This document shows positions 1-9,500 of a DNA stretch of 36,043 nucleotides, one piece after another. A model generated the notes under the pieces. It was not told the origin of the DNA and did not search any database. It saw nothing but the letters and a program-made list of their open reading frames with translations. The translations under genes and the position numbers were made by a program. How positions within the stretch are numbered: position 1 is the stretch's first letter; each line of letters opens with the position of its first letter. This DNA comes from Endotrypanum monterogeii (taxonomy: Eukaryota > Euglenozoa > Kinetoplastea > Trypanosomatida > Trypanosomatidae): contig CM007340.1 of the NCBI GenBank assembly GCA_000333855.2, positions 264,041-300,083 on the forward strand. Reading direction: 5' to 3'.

Positions 1-33
1 GTAGTTAGTAGTAGTAGTGTCGAGAGAGTAGTA

Positions 34-34
<1 letters not shown>

Positions 35-67
<33 letters not shown>
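35..67. repeat. (TA)n dinucleotide array
   Basis: Uninterrupted TA repeat of about 33 bases near the window start, preceded by GTA trinucleotide repeats. It is one of about twenty TA arrays, all outside coding sequence. Confidence 0.95.
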
Positions 68-70
<3 letters not shown>

Positions 71-1045
71 GACATTTATGTAGGGAAGGGTCGGAGAGGG
101 AGAGAGCAGGGGGAACAGGTACTGCTCAAGCACCTCTGCTCCGTATATCGCGTTGCCCTTGTACGTGGCGGGTGAACAAGGAGGGAGGTAAGAAAGATCG
201 CCTCCTCCTTCTGCCCCCCCCCTCCACCCTCATCTATTCTCTGAACAGACGATCAATCACTTGTGTTTCTGTACCGTGCGTTTAATGTTGCAGTCATCTG
301 TCGTTTTCCCTTTCATGTGTGTGTGTGTTTTGACCCCCCCCCCCAAAAAAAAAAAAAAACTGTTTTTTTTTCAAGCTTCTTTCACTATTTTCCAAAAGTG
401 GTCACGACAGCTTATCCTCCTCTTCCTCCTTATACACACAAACACGTGAGCATCATTTTTTCATGTTTGCTGGCTCTCTTTTTATCGTGACGGTGAACGA
501 CGCCAGCATGTTCGATCCCTCTGCTCCCTGCTCATCATGTGTGCGTTAGTTTTGTGATCTGTGTTCACACTCTGCTTCTGTCAAAAGGAAAGGGGGCATG
601 GAAAAAAAGGTTTGTGTTGGTGTTTAGGGGTTATTGGGGCAGCGGGGAAGAGATAAAGGAAGGGCTAGTGTTTTACATCAGCGAATGAAGCGATGTGAGA
701 GTGAGGTGTTTTCTTCACTGGTACAGTCCAAGTCATCGAGGACACACTTGAATGTACGCTTCTTTCCGTGGGCTCTCATGTACCGCTCTTTTTGTCAGTC
801 TCGACCGTTTTTTTTTTTTTTCGCCCCCCACTCCACTCCACACACTCACTCACTCCGTGCTCCGCACGATTCGACGTCTCTCTTGGTGTGTTTATTTTGT
901 TTGTTTTTTTTTTCTCCCCAATATATTTTTCTGCTGCTTTCTCTTTGACCATTCAACGCTGTTCTTACTCGGATTTTTCTCGCGCAGATGTGTATCACTT
1001 TTATTTGAACGACAACGTACGCGAGAAGAGCTTCATTATCCTCAC

Positions 1046-1072
1046 TATATATATATATATTATATATATATA
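1046..1072. repeat. (TA)n array with one phase slip
   Basis: TA repeat of about 27 bases with a single TT interruption in the middle. Confidence 0.9.
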
Positions 1073-1399
1073 CCCCTGGGTGCGCCAATCGAAGTGAGTA
1101 GTTGGTGACAGTGAGTGATGGTGCGCGGCCAGAGGAGCGAAGTAACAATGACGAAAAAAAAATCTGGGGAGGGGGAGGGGATAGTGTGTTATTATATGTC
1201 AGCTCCTGTAGTCCGCTTCGGAACCAATTCAGCCCTGCACACTCAACTTTGGCCCTTGAGCTGAGTAGTGATATATTCGCATGTACCTCCTCCTTCCCCT
1301 CCTCTTATCTCGCAATTTAAAAAAATTACCTGAGCATCGCTAAGGTTGCAAGTCTACTCAGCGGCCGATGAAAACGAGAAACGGAGACGTGTGTGTGGT

Positions 1400-1418
1400 G
1401 GGGGGGGGGGGGGGGGGG
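1400..1418 (+). repeat. Poly-G tract (19 G)
   Basis: Nineteen consecutive G on the plus strand, preceded by GTGTGTGGT. It is the longest G run in the window and lies in an otherwise pyrimidine-biased strand. Such a tract can form intra- or intermolecular G-quadruplexes. The exact length in a draft assembly is unreliable. Confidence 0.9.
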
Positions 1419-1702
1419 CAATCGTCCCATCATCTGTCAGGACTTGTCGATGCACATCAGCTATTCCATACACCTGCCTCTGTGTGTGTATTCAGTTTTT
1501 TTTTAAATAATGCGTGCAAGGAAAGAAGCCGTGAAAAGGGTGTGTTATCTTTTTTTCTTGTTGTTGTTGTTTTTGTTTGTAGTGAATGCGCCCGCTATTC
1601 GTTTTTTTTCTTCTCTCCTCTCCTCTGTTATTTATGTGATTTTGTTGGGTGGCCGCCATCACTCATTCATGTCAGCACTCACTATTTCTTTCTCGCGGCG
1701 TG

Positions 1703-1721
1703 TATATATATATATATATAT
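1703..1721. repeat. (TA)n array
   Basis: TA repeat of about 19 bases in non-coding DNA. Confidence 0.9.
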
Positions 1722-1800
1722 GCACACACCGACAGACGCCATAAGAGATTCGCGCCCTACTCAAAGTGACTCGATACCACCTCAACTACAAATATATAGC

Positions 1801-1862
1801 ATGTAATATATATATGTATAGATGTATATATGTATATATGTATGCTATATATAATATGTATG
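1801..1862. repeat. Degenerate TA/TATG repeat
   Basis: About 60 bases made of interleaved TATA, TATG and TGTA units, more degenerate than the pure TA arrays nearby. Confidence 0.8.
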
Positions 1863-2280
1863 TGCTTTCATATGGCCGGGAAAACAAAGTAGGCGATGAA
1901 AGCATTCGAGTGTGCTCTCGCTCTTCCTCTGCACTTTTTTCCTCGCTAAGACGCGCTCCTTTCTCTCTTTTTTTTTAGTTTTTTTGTTTTTTTTTACACG
2001 AAAAGGAAAAGAAGGTGGGAAAAGAGCCACGTCGAGAGCAAAAAAAAAAATGTGATAAACATCGCGAGTGTACAAATGATCGAACCGATGCCCTCCCCCC
2101 CCCCTTAAGCGTAGGAGGCCAAAACAGCGAGGCCACCTCATTGTTCACCTACTTCTCATGTTTCATACACATGACTGCTTTTCTCACGTCCACATTGGCT
2201 GCCTTCCAGGGACGCGTTGACTACATCAGAGAAAAATGTAAAATCTCATCATTTTTGACTTTCGTCCCCACCTCCACCTT

Positions 2281-2305
2281 TCTCTCTCTCTCTCTCTCTC
2301 TCTCC
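2281..2305 (+). repeat. (TC)n array
   Basis: About twelve TC repeats on the plus strand, part of the pyrimidine-rich bias. It could act as a polypyrimidine tract, but no CDS follows. Confidence 0.9.
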
Positions 2306-2417
2306 ATCGCGCCATGTCCAACAGAAGCTATATTTCTTTTTATACAAGGGAAAAGCAAACTCGCATTCCCAAGCGAAATTCGAAAAATATATAATCTATA
2401 TTTTTTTATATTTTTAT

Positions 2418-2437
2418 TATATATATATATATATATA
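2418..2437. repeat. (TA)n array
   Basis: TA repeat of about 20 bases following AT-rich sequence. Confidence 0.85.
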
Positions 2438-2863
2438 CGCCCCACACCACACCGACATTTTTCTCTTCTTTAGCCTTCGGTTTGAATTTGGATCCATCAT
2501 TCCCCCTCCCCTTTTTTTCGATACATCTCATACCTCTCGGTGCACACAGAATCATCCTCGCGGACTTTGATACTCCGACATTGCAGACAAAAAAAAACGG
2601 ATATTGATTCCCGTTAACGTATTCCTAACAGGAGAGGTGATCTCACAGCACAAAAAGCGACTAACACACACACACACGCACACACACACACAGAGGCAGA
2701 GGTAAACGCACACGCCATCCGTTGGGGAGTGGGGTGCACCTCTTCGTGTGTGATCCGGCGCTCTTCATCTTCTTTTTAGGCAGAAGTGTTCGTGAAGTAG
2801 AGCAGTTTTGTCACAAGGTTATTCAGATCAAGTGGAAGAAAATATATTTTATATAATAAATAG

Positions 2864-2889
2864 TATATATATATATATATATATATATA
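2864..2889. repeat. (TA)n array
   Basis: TA repeat of about 26 bases in non-coding DNA. Confidence 0.9.
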
Positions 2890-3400
2890 CACGTAAGCTG
2901 CTCACGATAAGGGAGCTATATCCTTCCAAAAGCAGAAGAAAAAAAGGTAACGGACAGCATCTGTGGAAATATTTCCAGGAATCAGAAGGGCGGGGTGTGG
3001 TGTGCGGGAACAAGAAAAGAAGAAGCATATATATCTACACTGCCTAACGCAGCACACACACTGACACGCTGAGAGTTTGTGAACAATATACCTACGCACA
3101 AAAAGATACGACTCGAAAAAAAAATAGATTTTTTTTTTACATAATACAGAGTGCTGCTCACTTTTCTGGGGAAAGAGGGAAAACGCCACCGTTCATGCAT
3201 TCTGTGTTTTTTTGGTTTTGTGGCTCTCTTTTTTGTTTCACCCCCTCTTCTCATCGCGCCACACTGGCATGTTTCTTCTTGTTCCCCTCCCCTCCTCCCC
3301 GAGTTGTGTGACACACCTACATTTCTCCCTTTCTGCAGTCGTCTAACAACGCCCCTCGTATCGTATCCGATCTCCAACATATCGCTCTACCCCTCTGTCC

Positions 3401-3420
3401 ATATATATATATATATATAT
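3401..3420. repeat. (AT)n array
   Basis: AT repeat of 20 bases in non-coding DNA. Confidence 0.9.
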
Positions 3421-3800
3421 CAAGATAGTTTACGTGTTCTTCCTGAAACATTTTTTTTTTCGGAATCACCTGTTTTGCTTCGTATTTGTTGCTGATTTTT
3501 TTTTCCCCTTTTGCAGTCTCCGCCCCTATCCCAGCTGATCTGTTCGGTGGTTCGAGAGTTTGTCTGTCTGTCTGGCTGTGGGTGTTGTCTATTTGTATTG
3601 GTGTAGGTGTGTGTGTGTATGTATTTGCGCTTCGATTTCGTCTCTGCGTCTGAGATACTGTTTTCTGTGAAGAATCTTCTCTTCATGCTGCATAAACGCA
3701 ATAACATTCGTTTGGTGCACTTGTAAGACTCACACACGCACGCGCGTCATCACTCACAACCTTTTTGCACCATTCCCCACCCAACCCCCCTCTGGCTGTA

Positions 3801-3822
3801 CACACACACACACACACACACA
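3801..3822. repeat. (CA)n array
   Basis: CA repeat of about 22 bases. It produces the spurious His-Thr open frames around it. Confidence 0.9.
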
Positions 3823-4274
3823 AATACACAACAAACACCTCATCTCTCAGCCCCCATCCCCTCTTTTTTTCCTCGGTGTGCATTCTTTTTGTCCCCCTCC
3901 CTCCTCCCTTTCCCTTTCACGCGCGCGTCTGGATCGTTCTTTACTGTGTGCTCCTGTAGTCTTCGCGCCCCCCCCCCCACGCATCTGTTCGTGTGCGTGT
4001 GTGTATTTGTTTTGCTGGTTGTCTTCATCTCTTTTTTTCCCCCTCCTCGATATTTTGAGATTCGCTTTTTTTTCTTTTCCGTTTTGCTTCCCCTCTTTTT
4101 TTCTTTGTGTTCGTGTATCGTGTGTGTGCGTGTCTGTGGTTCCGTTGCTGCTGCTGTTCTGTTTTTCTGTTTTCTCCTGTGTGGGTTTTGTGCTTGCCAT
4201 TGGCTCATTCTTGAGTTGACAATCTCCGAGCCCTTATTATTATTATTTTTATACACATATATACACACACAGAC

Positions 4275-4296
4275 ATATATATATATATATATATAT
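4275..4296. repeat. (AT)n array
   Basis: AT repeat of about 22 bases in non-coding DNA, followed by poly-C and CTC-rich sequence. Confidence 0.9.
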
Positions 4297-6120
4297 TACA
4301 TCCCCCCTCCCTCCTCCTCCTCCACTATCCGTGGGTCTGTTCATGTTTTAGTTTTGTGTTTTGTTACTGTTTCACATATTAGCTCAATTTCCCATTTTTT
4401 GTTCTGTGTGTGCATATAAAAAGGTGAGAGCCAAGGAAAAGGGCAAAAGACCTCCTCGGTCTTTTTTTTTTCTACACAAGCTCACACATTTGTGTGCACT
4501 ACTCGCAGTATTCTGAGTTTGCTGGTCTCATCCACGCATCTTCCCCTCTTCCCCCTTTTTTTGTCACATCAGGGTTATTGTATTTTTTTTTTTGCTTTCC
4601 CCTTGCTCTTGGCTGCTTCACTGTCATCGTAGTCGTCCTCTGTCGTCTCGATACCTGCCCCCCCTCCTCTCTCCCCCCCCCTCCTCTCTCTCCCTCCACC
4701 CTGTCTCTTCTTTCTCTTTTCCGTCGCCCATCTTCTTACCCGAGGGGACGGGCTGTTGCAACGATATTTTTGTGTCTTGAACTTTCCCAAGATTTTTTCT
4801 TTGGGGGCCAGGGGAAGAGGCGGGCGGTGAGGAGGAAGCGGAGAGAGGGATTCAGGGGGCATATTGTCCCTTTCTTTCACACCACTGCTTTTCGTGGCGA
4901 AAGACGGGTGTGATTCTTCCGCTTGCACTGCTCCCACACTGCACCACATCTCCCTGCTCTGCTGTGTGTGCGTGTGCGTGTGCGTGTCTCCATCACTACC
5001 ATCCACCCGCTCACCCGCCCCCTTCGATACGAAGGGATAAGAGGGTAGGAGAAAAAACAATAATAATACATTTCCCCCTTTTTTTTTTGACTCCCTGCCT
5101 CTCCTCTCCTCTCTCGCCCAAACAACAACAGAGGGCACGCCGGGGGGATTATCTAGAAGAAAAATACACACACTACGCGTACAGACGCACGCGACCTCAG
5201 TGTGTGCGTGTCTGCGTACGTGTAATACTTGAAAATACAATTTTGCTTTGGAAAAAACGATAAGGAGACCTTAACCCCTTCCCTCCCCCCCCCCCACAAA
5301 AAAAAAAAAACAGGAGGAAACGCAGGAGCCACCACTCAGCGAACAGTGATTGCCAAGTGTTTCTACTCCTAGTTTCCAAATCTACTCATTTCATTTTGTT
5401 CGGAAAAAAAATTGAGATATCTGTTATAGTTCCTTCTGTGTGTGTGTGTGTGTGTAACTGTGCGTCCTCATTTGGGGCTCTTCATTGTTTTTTCTTTGTT
5501 TTGAGTTTTCTTGCTAGGGCATAGCAGCAGTGGCTACTTGCACCATTAGAAGGGAAAGAAAAACATCAATATCACACACTCACACAGATACAACACACCA
5601 GCATCGGCTGCTGCCCCTCTCCCCTCCTCCTACTCGGCGCCACCCCCACCACTGCACTCGCACAAGCTCAAGTAAGCAAGCAAATTCTCTTGACAATCAT
5701 AAAGACCAAAGGCCACAGATAAGAAGAAAAACGTAGCTTACACGAGATACCGTTACACCCACTACCTACATACAACATTGCTTTTTTCTTGTGTGTGTGT
5801 TTTTTTTTTTTGCCTTGAGGGGGCTCATCCTTCTCCCAGACCCTAACTTCCCCCCCCCCTCCCTTCCTCCTCCTCCCCCCACGTGGGCATGTGTGAGTGA
5901 GCCGTATTTTCTTCCCTATCGCTTCTCCCGGGACACCTTTACATTTTATTTTTTCTTCCCCTAGCTTCTGTGCGCCAGAATCGTCTCAAATTTTTTTCTC
6001 TCTTTTTCCCGTACACCCCGAGCACTCTGTGCGGATGTAGGTGAGCCACGTGTGTGTTTTTTTTTGTTTTTGCGCCCCTCCCCCTTGTTCTTTCTTACAC
6101 ACTCAAAGAAATTGTTCTTC

Positions 6121-6143
6121 GATCAAACCTGCACGCTTTGATC
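6121..6143 (+). other. Perfect 7-bp inverted repeat (hairpin)
   Basis: GATCAAA at 6121-6127 is the exact reverse complement of TTTGATC at 6137-6143, with a 9-base loop. It lies about 370 bases upstream of the first CDS, before the likely splice acceptor, so it would probably not be in the mature mRNA. Confidence 0.6.
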
Positions 6144-6211
6144 TTTGCGTGAGCATTTGCAGGAACACACAAAAACACAAATTTAGAGACTGATTTTTTA
6201 TTTATTTATGT

Positions 6212-6240
<29 letters not shown>
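6212..6240. repeat. (TA)n array
   Basis: TA repeat of about 29 bases, about 270 bases upstream of the first CDS. Confidence 0.9.
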
Positions 6241-6242
<2 letters not shown>

Positions 6243-6374
6243 GTAAGCCGCCCATTTTCTTTATTATTATTTCTCTCCCTCTGTTACAGCCGTGGTGCCT
6301 CTGACAACCCCCTTCACCTACACGCACGCGCGTGGGTAGACCCTATATTATCAACTCTTTTAGGTATTGCTGCT

Positions 6375-6474
6375 CGTCCTCCTCGCCCTCGCCCTCGCTC
6401 CCTCCCCCTTCTCTGTATTTTCCCTCCACCGACGCGAAGCCATACAACATCACTCTATTCCAGTCTTTGCTCAG
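6375..6474 (+). promoter_or_regulatory. Polypyrimidine tract and spliced-leader acceptor for the first CDS
   Basis: A long pyrimidine-rich stretch (about 6375-6428) is followed by candidate AG acceptors at 6438-6439, 6462-6463 and 6473-6474. Spliced-leader addition there would leave a 5' UTR of about 40-75 bases before the ATG at 6513. The choice among the AGs cannot be made from sequence alone. Confidence 0.6.
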
Positions 6475-6512
6475 GCAGGGGCAACGGGGAGAGAAAGGGG
6501 AAAAAAATCAAG

Positions 6513-9500
6513 ATGGGCGCAGTCCCCTCGCGCGAGTGCACCTCGCTGTTCTCGTACTTCCGTGGAACGTATGAAGTGGGTATGGTGCCGCTGACAAAGC
6601 ATTACTTCGCTGCGGATGCTGACACTGTCACCGCTGCCGCCGGTGACCAGCGGTCACCGCGACTCGCAGCGCACGCCGACACACGCAGCCACATGCGCAA
6701 ACAGCTGCGGCAACAGCTTCTTTTGATGCGACAAGACTCGGCGGTGCTCTACGCCAACGCTCGTGACGTGGAGAATATTTTAAAGAGTATGTCGCAGCAG
6801 AAACATGGCAAAAACAACGGAACTCGCGTATTCTTCACAGAGAAAAAGAACCCTTCGCCAGAACCATCCACGGTAGAAGCATCGTCAGCTGCAGGGGTGA
6901 GCGGTACCTCAGCTGATGTGAGACGCGACGCGCACAACAACACGGGTACGTCGGTGCAGGAGGCGAACACCACCAAGGCCTACTCTACAGGCGACTGCTG
7001 CAATAATGGGTGTGAGTCTACCTCAGCAGCAGACGAGATGGACGGCAGCGCCGCCACCGCCGATCAACCCTCTTCAATGCAGAACCTCCTCACGGAATAT
7101 TGGTCCATTATGCCGGACAACAACTTCACCGAGGAAGACTTGGACCGCTTTCTGGCTCTAGTCGACGCTACGCTATTCGAGACAAACGACGACCTGCTCT
7201 CTTCCGACCCCGTCTTCGGCAGCACAGCCGAGGCATCGAGCACGTCAAGAACCAAACCATTCCTTCCTGTACCGTGTGCTCTCTGCCTCGCCTACCCAGA
7301 CGGGAAGGAACGCGACGGCGCATTTTCTTTGGATGGGCGAGTCATCAACATTATTGGATATTTTGGGCTCATGACGCGGGAGATGCAGGAGGCCCTCAAG
7401 GTGGTTAAGCGACTTCCCAGTGAGGTGGAAAGGAGACAGCAACAGCAGCACGAGGTAGGCAGTGCATCTGCCCCGCTTGTGTTTCTCAACACTGCCATTC
7501 TTACCTCCGCCGGCGACCGAACCCTCGAGCGCGTGCTCGTATTGGCTGCAGTGATGCTGCGCCAGCAATTTCACACCATTGGCCGTCGCCATTTGCTCCA
7601 GATGAAGCTCGAGAAACTTCTCCGAGAAGAAAAAGAGGAATGGCCCAACTTCGACTCGAAGATGATGAATCATCTGAAGTTGCTGCTGGCACTGCCACCA
7701 CGGGTAGACCCGAAGGAGCCTTTCTTCGATCCTCTGCTGGAGTTTCCACTGCCAAACATTCCGTCAAGCATCTACAGACCGACACAATACATCAACGCCG
7801 TCTTCAATGAAACATCGCAAAACCCCAACGTGCCGCCTCGTAACAGCAGCCTTCACCCTGCACTTAGTATCATCACCGAAGACGGCCATGTTCCAACAGG
7901 TGGAGTAGAGCTTGGTGCGAGTCCCACTGGCGCATCATCAACGGCGGATGTACCCTCTGCTAGTAGCCCCAGCATCGGCCCCTGCGGGCCAGATCACGGC
8001 TTCAGGTCAGAGAACAGGTTCACGTCGCTGAAGGAGGGCGGCGGCGTATCGCTGGCAGCAGATGCACCTGCGACCTCTCCCTACGCTGGGCATACGCTGC
8101 CCCTGACCCAAGCTGAGGAGGACGCCATCACATTTGCACTATGTCGTCGCATGGAGCGAATGCGCGTGGGCATGGAGGCAGCGGGCAACAACTACTCAGC
8201 CCTCAAATCCTTGACAGAAAACTTCGCGTTTCTGTGCTGTCAAATAATGTTGCACCCGAACCTCACATCGATGGAGCTCATCGAGCTGCCGGCGTTGATC
8301 GAAACGCCGCTCTTTAAGCCTGCTGCCTTTGCCATGACGGCTGCGTCGACACTTGACACCGCTGCTGCTGCAGTTGAAAAGAAAGTCACCGCGACCATCC
8401 CCCAGGCCACAACATCCGACCCGACGAATTCGCAAAAGGTGGACCAACCATCACGGCCGTATCTCTCGCCGGCCTCTGCCGTACTCATCAAGCTCGATCC
8501 ACGGCATGTGTGCCAAGCAACCATGTGGGCTAGCTCCTTTTTTCACTGTCCGAGACTTCTTCCCAAGGGTCACTGGGTGAAGTATAAGCTCAAGGATGAG
8601 TGCGAGCAGCTGCGGCACGTTCTCCAAAACAAAGATATGCTCATCGCCCACTGGCGTAAAACACATGTTGACCAAGCGGAACAGTATCTCGGCAAGCACA
8701 CGGCGCGGCTGCTCGAGCATGTGCGCGCTTTGCAGCTGGAAACAGAAGAGGCACGCGCGCTGCCAGCGGAGTACTGGAAGGGAAAGACCCTATACGTCAA
8801 TCAGGACGGACGCAAGTATGCCCTGTACGAGAGTCGCTATGGCACAATGCTGATTGGTGTGCGCGCGTTCGCTGCGGCGGCGGCCGCCGCCGCCAATGGC
8901 TGCACCACGGCATCGACAAATAACAAGGAAGCGCGCGCTGTTTCCACCAAGGTTGCCGCAAACAGCAGCGCTATCTCCTTTCCTAACTGCAGTGCAACGC
9001 TCTCAGCACACGAGGGACTGCTCAACGCCACCGCCGGCATCTTGCACAGCATTGACAACGACAGCGGGCACGGGCTTGCAAACGCGCCGCGGAGCGCGGG
9101 GCCGCAGTCGATGGGCGTGAGCGGTGTCCGAACGGGACACAGCGGAGTTTTTGGCCCCAACAACGGCGATGGTTTGAGTCCGATAAACATGAAGAACGGC
9201 ATTAACATCAAGGTTTGCCACAGTCGTAGAGGTGGTGGCAACATAGGAGACAGCGACACCGTTCACCCTGATACCACACCCTATGTGAATCACACCGCCA
9301 ACAATAGCAGCGGCAAGAACGCGTACGCTACCGCACCCTTCGTGCGGTCACAGGTTTTCATGAGCAGAAGCAACGATATCCACAACAGTGCGTCGTACAT
9401 GGACAGCAACAATAGAAGACAAGACGGCATGGTACAGCTTCGGGCTTCTCCGCTGATCCCTGGCTACCCTGTCAGGGTGTCAAGTGGGTACGACATGCCG

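Larger units (their letters stand above)
1..6512. other. 6.5 kb gene-free, repeat-rich region
   Basis: I see no convincing gene on either strand. The open frames present translate into runs of His-Thr, Ile-Tyr, Ser-Leu, Phe or Lys that simply decode CA, TA, TC, poly-T or poly-A repeats, and none resembles a known family. The plus strand is mostly pyrimidine-rich, with many poly-C and poly-T tracts, which fits upstream or UTR sequence of a plus-strand transcription unit. (TA)n blocks recur at about 35-67, 1046-1072, 1703-1721, 1801-1862, 2418-2437, 2864-2889, 3401-3420, 4275-4296 and 6212-6240. The region could be a strand-switch or transcription-start region, or a very long UTR. The window edge prevents a decision. 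Confidence 0.75.

Noticed and set aside
498..530. tRNA T-loop-like GTTCGATCC
   Set aside because: No A box, no acceptor stem and no anticodon arm could be found around it.
3889..4419. Plus-strand open frame of 176 codons
   Set aside because: Its Phe/Ser/Cys/Val-rich composition reflects T- and C-rich repeats, and it includes Ile-Tyr repeats from a TA array.
4575..5240. Minus-strand open frame of 221 codons
   Set aside because: It is built from Arg/Gly, His-Thr and Lys runs decoding simple repeats, is on the opposite strand to every real gene, and matches no family.
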